Part shown: positions 18,503-27,414 of the stretch, piece after piece
How the letters are laid out: each line of letters opens with the position of its first letter
How positions within the stretch are numbered: position 1 is the stretch's first letter
NCBI GenBank assembly: GCA_041665305.1
Contig: JBAYJD010000005.1
Location: 1 to 64,000 of the forward strand
Length of the DNA stretch: 64,000 nt
Source: YA12-FULL-51-18 sp041665305
GTDB taxonomy: Bacteria; Elusimicrobiota; Elusimicrobia; Elusimicrobiales; UBA9959
Direction of reading: 5' to 3'
The notes under the pieces: generated by a model
Database searches by the model: none
The model's input: only the letters and a program-made list of their open reading frames with translations
Told to the model about the DNA's origin: nothing
Made by a program: the position numbers and the translations under genes

Positions 18503-18721
18503 TTAATTATGTTTGAGGAGCTGCTCTTTTCTTTTTTTTATTTCGTCTTCCAGCTTTTCCAATTTTTCCTTGGCTTTTTCAGTATTGTCCTCTATCCACT
18601 CATTGATCTTCCCGCGGGTCTCCCTGCCTTTCGCCGGGGCGAACAGGACTCCGAGAACCGCGCCGATAAGGCCGCCGATCAAGAATGCCGATACTATCTC
18701 ACCGCTTCTATTCTCCGACAT
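18503..18721 (-). CDS. Small YtxH-like membrane protein
   Basis: The 72-residue product starts at an ATG preceded by GCAGGAGGACC, a strong ribosome binding site; a longer upstream reading is unlikely. One hydrophobic glycine-rich segment, AFLIGGLIGAVLGVLFAPAKGRETR, matches the YtxH/gas-vesicle-like pattern. A charged coiled coil follows (TEKAKEKLEKLEDEIKKRKEQ). Such proteins are linked to envelope stress in other bacteria, but the function is not settled. Confidence 0.8.
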   Translation of the reverse strand: MSENRSGEIVSAFLIGGLIGAVLGVLFAPAKGRETRGKINEWIEDNTEKAKEKLEKLEDEIKKRKEQLLKHN

Positions 18722-18942
18722 AGGTCCTCCTGCAATTACGAATTGATGTTCCAATAAAACGTTGCAAAGCTATGTTTTATCTTATACATTGTCGCGCTTA
18801 TTGTCAATTTTAACTTCAGGATTCCTTCGGGATTCGCGGGCGGTCTATGTGTATCATATATATGAGAACACCGGAACGGCGCAGAAAACATTCTCACCCG
18901 ACTCCGGTGCGGGCGCGCTCCGGCCGGCTGGTCTTGACCTCG

Positions 18943-18971
18943 TTGAACCGGGTGCGGATTTAGGTTATAAT
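18943..18971 (+). promoter_or_regulatory. Candidate promoter for the tandem repeat-protein genes
   Basis: TTGAAC at 18943-18948 and TATAAT at 18966-18971 are 17 bases apart. The predicted start lies about 10-15 bases before the ATG at 18991, and GAGAGGG serves as ribosome binding site. 18722-18942 shows no gene. Confidence 0.6.
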
Positions 18972-18990
18972 GCATGAGAGAGGGATATAA

Positions 18991-20466
18991 ATGAATTCGG
19001 AAAAAAACGGCATAAGTCCGGGGCGGAAGGGGCCTTTTTGCGTGCCCCGTTCCCGTATTGTGGCGCTCCTGTTCGCCGCGATCGCGCTCCGTCCCCTCGC
19101 TCCTGTCCTGTACGCCCAGACCGAACTCGGTTCCAGCGACGATCTTACGGTTATGGGGACCAACGGCACGGCCCTTGACCCTGATGTGGAGATAAAAGGT
19201 TTTACCGTGTTCGGTTCCACGCAAAGCGCGTATCCGGGAAATATCCCTGTCCTCGCCGGGAATGTGGTGGTGAACGGATACCTCTCTGTCTCCTCGGGCT
19301 CCTATTTTTCGGCCAATTCCACTTTTACGGCCGCGAATACGGTTTTTATCAATGACGGGTCCGCCGGGCAGTTATTGGCTAAAAATTCTGCCGGTTATTT
19401 GCAGTGGGTCAACAGCGCCGTAGGCGACAACCTCGGCAATCATGTAGCCACGACCACGCTCCAGATGGGCAATTACGCCATAACCAGTTCCACCGCCATA
19501 AACGCCAAATATTACCAGATAGCGGGTTCTACCGTGCTGGCCGTACTGGACGCGGGCCGCACCAGTCTGGGCGTGGGTCCGTATGCGGGGCAGTCGGGTT
19601 CCGCGACAAATAACACTTTTGTGGGCGTGTCTGCGGGGCAGGTAAATACAGGCACCTCCAACGCCTTTATGGGTTTTCAAGCGGGGTGGTCCAATGTAGG
19701 GGATTCTAATTCATTTTTCGGAGAAACTTCCGGAGAAGAGAACACCAGCGGCTCATGGAACACATTTATCGGCAATGCCGCGGGCCAGGCCAACACTACC
19801 GGGGGGGATAATCTCTTTATGGGACAGGGTCCGGGTATTTATTTCGACGGCGGGTGGGAGAATGTCTTCCTGGGGGCGAATGCGGGTTCCGCGTGGGGCA
19901 ATGTGGGGAATAATAATGTTTTTGTCGGGGCATCCGCGGGCAGTGCGAGTACGGGGGATGATAACACATTCATAGGCATGGCCGCCGGCGACAGTTCCAC
20001 CTCCGGCTCCGATAACATAGTGATCGGCTATAATCAGGACACTTCGGCGGAGAACGCCAATAACGAAATTAATATCGGCGGAGTTTATAAAGGCGATGTT
20101 TCGGCCGGGACCGCCACGATCCCCAAATTAACCGTGCAGGACGAGGGGACCAATCCGGGGACCGTTAATCTGACCTCCGCTGATTTCGGAAAAACTTTTA
20201 TATCTACCGGCGCCACCACCGGCGCCACATACAATCTCCCTTCCGTCAGTGCGGCGGACATCGGCGCGCAATTTACATTTATCAAACTTGGCGCCGGTAA
20301 GGTCACGATACACGCCGCTGACTCCGATTTTATATCGGATTCCACCGCCGGCGGCACCATTTACAATACCGCCGTTTCCCCGCCCCGCGCTTCTATAACC
20401 ATCATTCTTATCAACGGCACGCTGTGGGAAATAGTAAGCGGCGACGGAGCGTGGATCACGACATAA
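18991..20466 (+). CDS. Secreted protein with YadA/Hia-head-like bead repeats (paralogue 1)
   Basis: The 491-residue protein has a basic N-terminus and a signal sequence ending near VLYAQT. Residues about 45-130 form a conserved N-terminal domain (ELGSSDDLT, NGTALDPDVEIKGFTVFG). About 185-345 hold glycine/asparagine-rich repeats of the NTFxGxxAGxxxxxGxxN type, roughly 18-24 residues each, as in trimeric autotransporter heads and phage-tail-associated surface proteins. A C-terminal beta-rich domain follows (ADFGKTFISTG, IGAQFTFIKLGAGKVTI). It is probably an exported, perhaps trimeric, surface fibre, which is inference. No YadA membrane anchor is seen. The following gene is a clear duplicate. 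Confidence 0.8.
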   Translation: MNSEKNGISPGRKGPFCVPRSRIVALLFAAIALRPLAPVLYAQTELGSSDDLTVMGTNGTALDPDVEIKGFTVFGSTQSAYPGNIPVLAGNVVVNGYLSVSSGSYFSANSTFTAANTVFINDGSAGQLLAKNSAGYLQWVNSAVGDNLGNHVATTTLQMGNYAITSSTAINAKYYQIAGSTVLAVLDAGRTSLGVGPYAGQSGSATNNTFVGVSAGQVNTGTSNAFMGFQAGWSNVGDSNSFFGETSGEENTSGSWNTFIGNAAGQANTTGGDNLFMGQGPGIYFDGGWENVFLGANAGSAWGNVGNNNVFVGASAGSASTGDDNTFIGMAAGDSSTSGSDNIVIGYNQDTSAENANNEINIGGVYKGDVSAGTATIPKLTVQDEGTNPGTVNLTSADFGKTFISTGATTGATYNLPSVSAADIGAQFTFIKLGAGKVTIHAADSDFISDSTAGGTIYNTAVSPPRASITIILINGTLWEIVSGDGAWITT

Positions 20467-20474
20467 GGACAGAT

Positions 20475-21986
20475 ATGGGCGCGGAAAAAACCGGTGTTCG
20501 GCCTTTCGATAAAGGCGCTTTTCCGGGCGCTGTTTCCCGCTTTATTTTTTTCCTGTTGATCGCCGCGGCGCTATGCCCCTTAATCCCTGTCCCCTCGCCC
20601 CTGGCCTCTGTTGTTTACGCCCAGACCGAACTCGGCTCCAGCGACGATCTTACGATCCTGGGCGTTAACGGCACGGCCCTTGACCCCGATGTGGAAATAA
20701 AAGGCTTTACCGTGTTCGGATCCACGCAGAGCGCGTATCCGGGAAATATCCCTGTCTTAGCCGGGAATGTGGTGGTGAACGGATACCTCTCCGTTTCCTC
20801 AGGCGCTTATTTTTCGGTCAATTCCACTTTTACCGCCGCAAATACGGTTTTTATCAATGACGGATCCGCCGATCAGCTGCTGGCTAAACACTCAGCCGGT
20901 TATTTGCAGTGGGTCAGCAGCAGCGTTCCAGCCGACAACCTGGGCAACCATATCGCCACTACCACGCTTACCGTTAATTTCGGCATCAAAAGTTCGACCC
21001 GCGTAAGCGCCGGGTATTATCAGGTGGCGGGTTCGACCGTGCTGGCCGTATTGTCGGGGACGAACAGCCTCGGTGTGGGCCCGGATGCCGGGCGTGTTAA
21101 CAGAGGCTACAATAATACTTTTGTCGGATATGACGCGGGGTATTCCAATACCACGGGCAGTTCCAACACCTTTGCCGGCGCTTATGCCGGCTATAACAAT
21201 ACCACCGGAATGTATAATTCTTTCTTCGGCGCCTGGTCAGGTTATTCCAATGTTAACGGAAGCTCCAACACCTTTGCGGGTTACAAGGCCGGTTATTCCA
21301 ATACTACTGGGGGAAGGAATACCGTTGCGGGTTCTTCAGCCGCCTATTACAATCAATCCGGTTCGGCCAATTCCGTATTCGGGGCCCATGCCGGCGGATA
21401 CAACGGCGGAGCCGGTTCCGGTTCTTTTTCCAGTTCCACTATCGTGGGTTATCAGGCCGGCAACAAGCTTGCGACCGGGTCCGACAATATCCTGCTGGGC
21501 TGGCGGGCGGGCTACAATATCACCACCGGCACCGGCAATATCGTGATCGGCTACAATCAGGACACCTCGGCGGCGGCCGCCAATAACGAGCTCAATATCG
21601 GCGGCGTTTATAAAGGCAACATCTCCTCCGGGACCGCTACGATCCCTAAACGCACCATAGAGGACAGGGGACTTAATCCCGGAAATCTCACCCTGACCGC
21701 CTCCGACTTTGGAAAAACCTACATCTCCACCGGGGCCACCGGCTTCACATACAACCTTCCGAGCACCACCAGTGCTGACATAGGCGCGCAATTTACATTT
21801 GTCAAACTTGGTACCGGCAAGGTCACCATCGACCCCTATACCGGGGACTTTATAGAAAATTCCTCCGCCACCGGAGTTCTCTACAACAACGCCGTTTCCG
21901 CCGCCTACTCCTCCGTAACCATCCGTTTGATCAACGCGACGCTATGGATGGTAATCTCCGAAGAAGGCTCCTGGACCGCAACATAA
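20475..21986 (+). CDS. Secreted protein with YadA/Hia-head-like bead repeats (paralogue 2)
   Basis: Start is placed at the ATG eight bases after the upstream stop (MGAEKTGVRPFDKG), with AAGGAC before it, giving 503 residues. The signal helix (IFFLLIAAALCPLIPV) ends near VVYAQT. Its N- and C-terminal domains are nearly the same as paralogue 1. The middle differs, with repeats such as NTFAGAYAGYNNTTGMYN and NTFAGYKAGYSNTTGGRN, which are more regular and richer in tyrosine than in paralogue 1. The arrangement suggests tandem duplication with faster change in the repeats. A surface or adhesive role is inference. Confidence 0.8.
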   Translation: MGAEKTGVRPFDKGAFPGAVSRFIFFLLIAAALCPLIPVPSPLASVVYAQTELGSSDDLTILGVNGTALDPDVEIKGFTVFGSTQSAYPGNIPVLAGNVVVNGYLSVSSGAYFSVNSTFTAANTVFINDGSADQLLAKHSAGYLQWVSSSVPADNLGNHIATTTLTVNFGIKSSTRVSAGYYQVAGSTVLAVLSGTNSLGVGPDAGRVNRGYNNTFVGYDAGYSNTTGSSNTFAGAYAGYNNTTGMYNSFFGAWSGYSNVNGSSNTFAGYKAGYSNTTGGRNTVAGSSAAYYNQSGSANSVFGAHAGGYNGGAGSGSFSSSTIVGYQAGNKLATGSDNILLGWRAGYNITTGTGNIVIGYNQDTSAAAANNELNIGGVYKGNISSGTATIPKRTIEDRGLNPGNLTLTASDFGKTYISTGATGFTYNLPSTTSADIGAQFTFVKLGTGKVTIDPYTGDFIENSSATGVLYNNAVSAAYSSVTIRLINATLWMVISEEGSWTAT

Positions 21987-22040
21987 TTCCGGGTGCCGAA
22001 GCCTCAATAATTAAATATACCGTCCCCAATTTTATAAGAT

Positions 22041-23321
22041 ATGGGGATGAAATGTACGGCGTTAGCGGCGGCGCTGCTTTTTTTTGTTTGCGGTTCCGTC
22101 CGCGCGCAGACGCATGCCGCGGCCGTCAGCCGGTTGCTTTCACGGGATTTTGAAAAGGCCATAAAGCGGTTCCCTACGGGCCGCGAGGTTTACGCGCGGC
22201 TTGAGAAAGCGGGTCCGCGCGCGAAAGCCGTGCGGATCTCGATCCTTCCGGGTCCGGCCGGAGGCATTGCTTCTTTTGACGCCGTCGAGAACGCCGTCCG
22301 TTTCGATCCCGTGCCGATGTCGGGGTTTTTCGGGATGAAAGGAGCCGGAGCCCAGGAGCTTGTAGAACTGCTGTACAGGGACCCGAAAGCGCGCTCGGCC
22401 CTGGCCGGCCGCGCCGACGCCACTTATCTTCACGAGCTTGTCCATGCCCTTCAAAGTTATCTTTATCCGAATTACCGCAGCGATGTTCCGCGCGGGGCCC
22501 CGCTGGAATTCGAGTATGAGGCTTACCTGACGGGCGCTATGTATACGCACGAAAAAATGCGGAAGTCCCCGGAGCCGCTTAAAAAGTATCTGGCCGGCGG
22601 CGGTTATGATGTGTATTCGTTCGCCGCGCTGAGCGGCTATCTTTCGCTGTCGCTGGACCTGGACGCCTACAAGGAGAACATCAGGAAAAAATACGAAGAG
22701 GAGCTCGGAGGGTTTATCAGCCTTGAGAAGGCCGAAAAGATACGAAAAAATTCCGTGGAGGAATCAAAGATCATCGCTTACGCCTCGGGCCGGGGGAGGG
22801 AATACGCGGCTAACAAGGCGCGCCTTTCCGGGGTGCGCAGGGAAAAAGAGGCTTACGTAGGATTTCTGGAGGATTTTTACAGGAGGCGCTGGCCGGCTTT
22901 CAGCGCCGAAGCCCTCCTTTTTATCGGGACCGCGGCGCTGGAGGTTAAAAATTATCCCGTGGCGCTTGAATGCCTGGCGGGCGCCGACGCGAGCGCCGTT
23001 AAAAGCGGCGCGCCGCCTGAAGAGCTTAAAAAAATGAAGGAAAAAGGCGCGTTGGCCATACTCGAGTCCGCGGCCTTCATAAAGGACAAAGCCGGAGCAA
23101 TGGGCCTGCCCGAGCTGAGCCGGCATCTCAGGGCGCTGGAGAGGGCCTGCGCCAACACCGGCCGCCCTTTTCCTGCCGCACCGGCCGCCCTGCTGAGCGA
23201 GATCCGGCCTAGGGCGCTGAAGTACTATTCAGGCCTGGCCGCCGCGGAGAAAGATCCCGCCAAAGCAGCTTATTACAGGGATAACGCCGATTATTTTTCC
23301 CGGGGAGCGGAGCGGCCCTGA
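22041..23321 (+). CDS. Secreted HExxH zincin-like protein of unknown function
   Basis: I do not recognise the family. The 426-residue protein has a signal peptide (ALAAALLFFVCGSVRAQT). Residues about 130-145 contain YLHELVHALQ, a HExxH zinc motif, with a downstream FEYEAYLTG whose Glu could be the third ligand of a gluzincin-like site. The C-terminal half is helical, charged and TPR-like. It follows the two surface-protein genes in the same direction with a 54-base gap, so it could process or remodel those proteins; that link is inference. A second in-frame ATG two codons later is an alternative start. Confidence 0.7.
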   Translation: MGMKCTALAAALLFFVCGSVRAQTHAAAVSRLLSRDFEKAIKRFPTGREVYARLEKAGPRAKAVRISILPGPAGGIASFDAVENAVRFDPVPMSGFFGMKGAGAQELVELLYRDPKARSALAGRADATYLHELVHALQSYLYPNYRSDVPRGAPLEFEYEAYLTGAMYTHEKMRKSPEPLKKYLAGGGYDVYSFAALSGYLSLSLDLDAYKENIRKKYEEELGGFISLEKAEKIRKNSVEESKIIAYASGRGREYAANKARLSGVRREKEAYVGFLEDFYRRRWPAFSAEALLFIGTAALEVKNYPVALECLAGADASAVKSGAPPEELKKMKEKGALAILESAAFIKDKAGAMGLPELSRHLRALERACANTGRPFPAAPAALLSEIRPRALKYYSGLAAAEKDPAKAAYYRDNADYFSRGAERP

Positions 23322-23332
23322 CCAGTTTTTTC

Positions 23333-23361
23333 TTGAAATAGATATCCTAATAGGTTAAATT
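23333..23361 (+). promoter_or_regulatory. Candidate promoter upstream of the aminotransferase and BMC operon
   Basis: TTGAAA at 23333-23338 and TAAATT at 23356-23361 are 17 bases apart in an AT-rich pocket of otherwise GC-rich sequence. It could drive the aminotransferase and, by read-through, the BMC genes. Confidence 0.45.
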
Positions 23362-23409
23362 ATATATGACGGGCCGTGAAGCCGCCAACTAATTCCGCCG
23401 GAGGTCGTC

Positions 23410-24636
23410 ATGATCGATATCGCAAAGAACATCGCCACCGCACCCAGACGCACTAAAGCTTCCGTGATCCGGGAACTACTGAAGATCACCAACAAGCCCG
23501 GCATCATCTCGTTCGCCGGCGGCCTTCCAGATCCCGAACTGTTCCCTTACGATTTTGTCTCGGACGCGGTAAAAAAGATAATGGATAAACAGGGCAAGGT
23601 CGCCCTCCAGTACGGCCCCACCGACGGGCTGCCGGAGTTCAAGGAAGAGTTCATCAAGTTCCTTCAGAAGCACGAAGGCATAACCGTCAAACCCGCCAAT
23701 ATCATAGTTACCACGGCCTCGCAGCAGGCCCTCGATCTGGTGGGCAGGCTGTTTATCGACGCGTCGGACCCCGTGCTGGTGGAAATGCCCAGCTATATGG
23801 GCGGCTTGCAGGTGTTCAAGTCCTACGGCGCAGATTTTGTGGGCGTGAGGATGGATGACGACGGGATCCTGACCGAGAACCTGGAAGAACGGCTTCAATG
23901 GCTGCGCAACCAGGACGAACATTACAAATTCCTTTACCTGGTGCCGGATTTTCAGAATCCGAGCGGGGTGACCCTTACCGAAGAAAGAAGGCTGAAGGTG
24001 CTGGAGCTTTCCGAGAAGTACAATATAGCCGTCATAGAGGATTCCCCGTACCGCCAGGTCCGTTTTGAAGGCAAGGCGCCCAAAATGATCTATCGTCTGG
24101 ACAAAGAAACAAGGAATACGGACAACATCATTTCGCTGTTCACCTTCTCCAAAACATTCGCGCCGGGGCTGCGGATCGGGGTCATCGTGGCGCACGAGCA
24201 GATCATCAAAAAGATGGAGATCCTCAAGCAGTCGCTGGACCTTTGTTCCTCCAGTCTCAATCAGCTTATCGCGGCGGAGTTCCTGCGGTCGGGGTATTTC
24301 GAAAAGCATATCGCCGTGGTGAACAGGGTTTACAAGATGAAGAAGGACACCATGCTCGCCGCTTTGGAGGAGCATATGCCGGAGGGCGTTACCTGGACCA
24401 GGCCCGAAGGCGGGTTGTTCCTCTGGATCAGGCTGCCAGAGAGCATGAGCGCCGATGATATGTTCGCGGACGCCCTGAAGGAAAGCGTGGCTTATGTCAT
24501 CGGTTCGGCCTTCCACTGCGACGGCTCCGGCAAGAATACCATGCGCCTGAATTTTTCCTACGCGACCCCGGCCGAGATCTCCGAAGGCGTCAAGCGCCTG
24601 GCCACCGCCGTCAAAAAAAGGCTGGTGGCGAAGTAA
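23410..24636 (+). CDS. PLP-dependent class I aminotransferase (2-aminoadipate/aromatic type)
   Basis: This fold-type I aminotransferase has 408 residues and matches the LysN/ARO8-like group found in MocR-type proteins but without a DNA-binding domain. Visible are FAGGLPDPELFP, the substrate loop VPDFQNPSGVTLTEERR, VIEDSPYRQVRFEG with the PLP-contacting Asp, and the Lys-containing FTFSKTFAPGLRIG that forms the Schiff base. A good GGAGG stands before the ATG. It ends about 57 bases before the BMC genes in the same direction; whether it belongs to that pathway is unclear, since no amino-acid step is evident there. Confidence 0.9.
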   Translation: MIDIAKNIATAPRRTKASVIRELLKITNKPGIISFAGGLPDPELFPYDFVSDAVKKIMDKQGKVALQYGPTDGLPEFKEEFIKFLQKHEGITVKPANIIVTTASQQALDLVGRLFIDASDPVLVEMPSYMGGLQVFKSYGADFVGVRMDDDGILTENLEERLQWLRNQDEHYKFLYLVPDFQNPSGVTLTEERRLKVLELSEKYNIAVIEDSPYRQVRFEGKAPKMIYRLDKETRNTDNIISLFTFSKTFAPGLRIGVIVAHEQIIKKMEILKQSLDLCSSSLNQLIAAEFLRSGYFEKHIAVVNRVYKMKKDTMLAALEEHMPEGVTWTRPEGGLFLWIRLPESMSADDMFADALKESVAYVIGSAFHCDGSGKNTMRLNFSYATPAEISEGVKRLATAVKKRLVAK

Positions 24637-24693
24637 GGAGCTTTCTGTCAGGCCGCCGGTCGCGCGAAGCGCGCGGCCGCGGCGGCCGTGCTC

Positions 24694-26043
24694 ATGACCA
24701 TAAACACGGAGTTTACCAGGGAATTTTCGGAGAGACTGAGGGCCGCCGGCGTGGTGGGCGCGGGCGGAGCCGGGTTCCCGGCGCACCTTAAAGCCCGGAG
24801 CCGCGCGGAGCTCGTGCTGGCGAACGCCGCCGAATGCGAGCCCCTGCTTAAAAAAGACCGGGCGCTGCTGGAACGGAGCCCCGAAGAAGTTTTTACCGGC
24901 CTGGAGCTGATGATGCGTTCCACCGGCGCGGCCAGGGGCGTTATCGGCATCAAGAATAAACACGGGGAACTTGTCGAGCGCCTGGAGGGGCTGGCCCGGA
25001 CCAGGAAGAATATTTCGGTGGCTCGGCTTGGGGATTATTATCCGGCAGGTGACGAGCATTGCCTGGTTTATGATGTCACCGGCCGGGTGGTCCCTATGGG
25101 GGGCCTCCCTTTGGACTCCGGCTGCGTGGTTTGCAATGTGGAAACGCTTTACAACGCCGCCCTCTGCGATAGGCGGCCGGTCACGGAAAAGTATCTCACC
25201 ATAGCCGGCGCCGTGGGCAGGCCCTGCACGATCAAGGTTCCGGTGGGCGTCACTTACGCGGAGGCAGTTGAAATAGCGGGCGGGCTTAAGGTCCGCGACG
25301 CCGCGGGCATAGACGGCGGGCCGATGATGGGCAGGGTTATAACCGATTTCAGCGCCCTGGTCGGCAGGACTTCGGCCGGTCTTCTCGTTCTGCCGAAAAC
25401 CCACCCGCTGATAGTGAAGAAAGCCCGGGGCCCGCGGGAGACGGCGCGGATAGGCCGGTCCGCCTGCGACCAATGTTCTTTCTGCACCGAGCTCTGCCCG
25501 CGATATCTGCTGGGGCATACCCTCCAGCCGCACCGGGCCATGCGCTCGCTCATGTTCGCCGGCGCGGGCGGGAAACCTCACAGCGAATACGCGGCGCTCT
25601 GCTGCGAGTGCTCGTTGTGCAGCCTTTACTCCTGTCCGGAAAATCTGGACCCGAAGGAGATTTGCGCGGCTTCCAAGTCCGGCCTGCGGGAAATGAAGGC
25701 CGGATTTAAAGATGCGGTCCCGGGCCGCGCGGCCTCGGCGCATCCGGTGAGGGAAGAGCGCAAGGTGCCGGTTTCAAGGCTCGTAAGGCGCCTTGGCCTG
25801 GAGGCTTACGATACCGGCGCGCCGTATCTGGAGCACGATTATAAGCCGGCCCGCGTCAGGATCCCTCTCGGAGGGCGCATCGGCGTTCCGTGTTCCCCGA
25901 AGGCGGAGGTGGGCGGCCTGGTAAAAAAAGGCGCCGTGGTCGGAGAGGCTCCGGCCGGCGGACCGGGGACCCCGGTCCATGCCAGTATCGACGGCAGGAT
26001 CTCAACAGTGAATGAGAAGTATGTGGAAATAACGGCGCTATAG
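24694..26043 (+). CDS. pduS: PduS/RnfC-like flavo-iron-sulfur electron-transfer protein
   Basis: PduS-like proteins oxidise NADH through FMN and two [4Fe-4S] clusters; in propanediol compartments they serve cobalamin reduction. I start at the ATG (MTINTEFT); a GTG two codons earlier is possible. The N-terminal GVVGAGGAGFPAHLK is the RnfC/NuoF nucleotide-binding motif. Counting from that GTG, cluster ligands lie at 260, 263, 266, 270 (CDQCSFCTELCP) and 305, 308, 311, 316 (CECSLCSLYSCP). A soluble-ligand-binding beta domain and a lipoyl-like C-terminus follow. It is the first BMC-type gene, 13 bases ahead of a PduT-type shell gene, its partner in known systems. No B12 enzyme is nearby, so redox balancing is the likelier job. 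Confidence 0.9.
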   Translation: MTINTEFTREFSERLRAAGVVGAGGAGFPAHLKARSRAELVLANAAECEPLLKKDRALLERSPEEVFTGLELMMRSTGAARGVIGIKNKHGELVERLEGLARTRKNISVARLGDYYPAGDEHCLVYDVTGRVVPMGGLPLDSGCVVCNVETLYNAALCDRRPVTEKYLTIAGAVGRPCTIKVPVGVTYAEAVEIAGGLKVRDAAGIDGGPMMGRVITDFSALVGRTSAGLLVLPKTHPLIVKKARGPRETARIGRSACDQCSFCTELCPRYLLGHTLQPHRAMRSLMFAGAGGKPHSEYAALCCECSLCSLYSCPENLDPKEICAASKSGLREMKAGFKDAVPGRAASAHPVREERKVPVSRLVRRLGLEAYDTGAPYLEHDYKPARVRIPLGGRIGVPCSPKAEVGGLVKKGAVVGEAPAGGPGTPVHASIDGRISTVNEKYVEITAL

Positions 26044-26056
26044 GGCCGGTCGACTT

Positions 26057-26605
26057 ATGAACAACGCTATCGGCGGGGTGGAACTTTCAAGCGTAGCCAG
26101 GGGGCTGGAAGCCGCCGACGCCATGCTTAAGACCTCGGACGTAACTCTGCTTCTTTCCAGGGCGGTCTGCCCCGGCAAATATCTTATACTGGTGTCCGGC
26201 CGGGTCGGGGCCGTGAACGCCGCGGTGGAAGCGGGCGCCGGTAAAGCCGCCCATGCGCTGGTGGATAGTTTCGTCATACCCAAGATCCACCCCGAAGTGT
26301 TCCCCGCCATTGAGGGCGCTTCCGCGGCGGGGGAATTGGAAGCGCTGGGCGTGATAGAATCGTTCTCGGTTTCGGCCCTTATCGAGGCAGCGGACGCGGC
26401 CGTGAAGGCCGGGTTCGTAAGGCTTCTGGAGATCCGCCTGGCGATGGCGCTGGGCGGCAAGGCCTTCGTGACCATGACCGGCGGCGTCGCCGCGGTCGAA
26501 ACCGCCGTGGCGGCCGGCGCCGCCGTCGCGGCGAAAAAAGGCCTTTTGGTGGAAAAAGCCGTCATCCCTCAGCCGGGGAAGGAACTCCTGAGGGAAATCA
26601 TATAA
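26057..26605 (+). CDS. pduT: BMC-T trimeric shell protein with PduT-type pore cysteine
   Basis: The 182 residues hold two fused BMC domains (about 1-90 and 92-180), forming a pseudohexameric trimer tile. The segment SRAVCPGKYLI places Cys at residue 38, the position that binds the pore [4Fe-4S] cluster in PduT. The second domain opens ALGVIESFSVSALIEAADAAVKAGFVRLLEIR, a canonical BMC pattern. It lies directly behind the PduS-like gene. By analogy the pair could pass electrons across the shell; that function is inferred. Confidence 0.93.
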   Translation: MNNAIGGVELSSVARGLEAADAMLKTSDVTLLLSRAVCPGKYLILVSGRVGAVNAAVEAGAGKAAHALVDSFVIPKIHPEVFPAIEGASAAGELEALGVIESFSVSALIEAADAAVKAGFVRLLEIRLAMALGGKAFVTMTGGVAAVETAVAAGAAVAAKKGLLVEKAVIPQPGKELLREII

Positions 26606-26624
26606 GAACAGCAAGGAGCGATAT

Positions 26625-27401
26625 ATGAACAAGAACAGAATACCCATGATAGCCGGTAACTGGAAGATGAACCTTAACGCCAGGGAAGCCGGGGAGCTGG
26701 CTTTGGCCCTTAAAAAAGGCCTTGATCCCGATCTGCCGCATGAGGTGCTGATCGCCCCGACCTACACCAATCTGTGGATGGTGCGCGAAGCCCTGTCCGG
26801 CTCGAAGATCCTCCTCGCCTCGCAGGATGTGCATTGGGAGGAAAAAGGCGCGTTCACCGGAGCGGTGTCCCCGGCGCAGGTCCTGGACGCGGGCTGCACC
26901 CACGCGCTTATCGGCCACTCCGAGCGCCGCAGCATCTTCGGCGAGACCGACGAGGTCGTAAATAAAAAAATGAAAGCCGCTTTAAAGCACAAGCTCACGC
27001 CCGTCCTGTGCATCGGCGAAACCCTGGAAGAAAGGGAGTCGCAGCGGACCTATCGCGTCCTGGAAACACAGCTTTCCGGCGCTTTTGCGGGCCTGAAAGC
27101 GGAAGAGGTCGCGCGGGTCGTCATAGCTTACGAACCCGTGTGGGCCATCGGCACCGGCAAGACCGCCACGCCCGAGCAGGCCCAGGACGCCCATGTGTTC
27201 GTCAGGAAGCAGCTGGAGCGGCTCTACGGCGCGGCTTACGCTTCCGGGATCCGCATCCTCTACGGCGGCTCGGTCAAAGCCGACAATATCGACACGCTTA
27301 TGGCGAAACCGGATATAGACGGGGCCTTGGTCGGCGGCGAAAGCCTCAAGGCCGATAAGTTCCTGCGGGTCATACATTTTGAGGAAGCCCTTGCCGGATA
27401 A
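26625..27401 (+). CDS. tpiA: Triosephosphate isomerase within the BMC operon
   Basis: TPI interconverts glyceraldehyde-3-phosphate and dihydroxyacetone phosphate. At 258 residues it is full length, with the catalytic Lys (GNWKMNL), His (IGHSERR), Glu (IAYEPVWAIGTGK, including loop 6) and the phosphate-binding YGGSVK and LVGGESL. No encapsulation-type helix precedes the barrel, so it probably acts in the cytosol on triose released by DeoC. AAGGAG lies before the ATG. It sits between shell and PduL genes, 19 bases after the BMC-T gene. Confidence 0.97.
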   Translation: MNKNRIPMIAGNWKMNLNAREAGELALALKKGLDPDLPHEVLIAPTYTNLWMVREALSGSKILLASQDVHWEEKGAFTGAVSPAQVLDAGCTHALIGHSERRSIFGETDEVVNKKMKAALKHKLTPVLCIGETLEERESQRTYRVLETQLSGAFAGLKAEEVARVVIAYEPVWAIGTGKTATPEQAQDAHVFVRKQLERLYGAAYASGIRILYGGSVKADNIDTLMAKPDIDGALVGGESLKADKFLRVIHFEEALAG

Positions 27402-27414
27402 GAGGACGGACGAT

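Noticed and set aside
19560..21560. Regular short repeats that might suggest a CRISPR array
   Set aside because: They are in-frame amino-acid repeats of the NTFxGxxAG type with variable DNA, not identical repeats with unique spacers.
23476..25743. Very long minus-strand open frame opposite the aminotransferase and PduS-like genes
   Set aside because: The strand facing has motif-rich real genes; long antisense frames are common with GC-rich third positions. The same applies to the minus-strand frames at 39496-41481 and 47337-49460 and the plus-strand one at 11301-12485.
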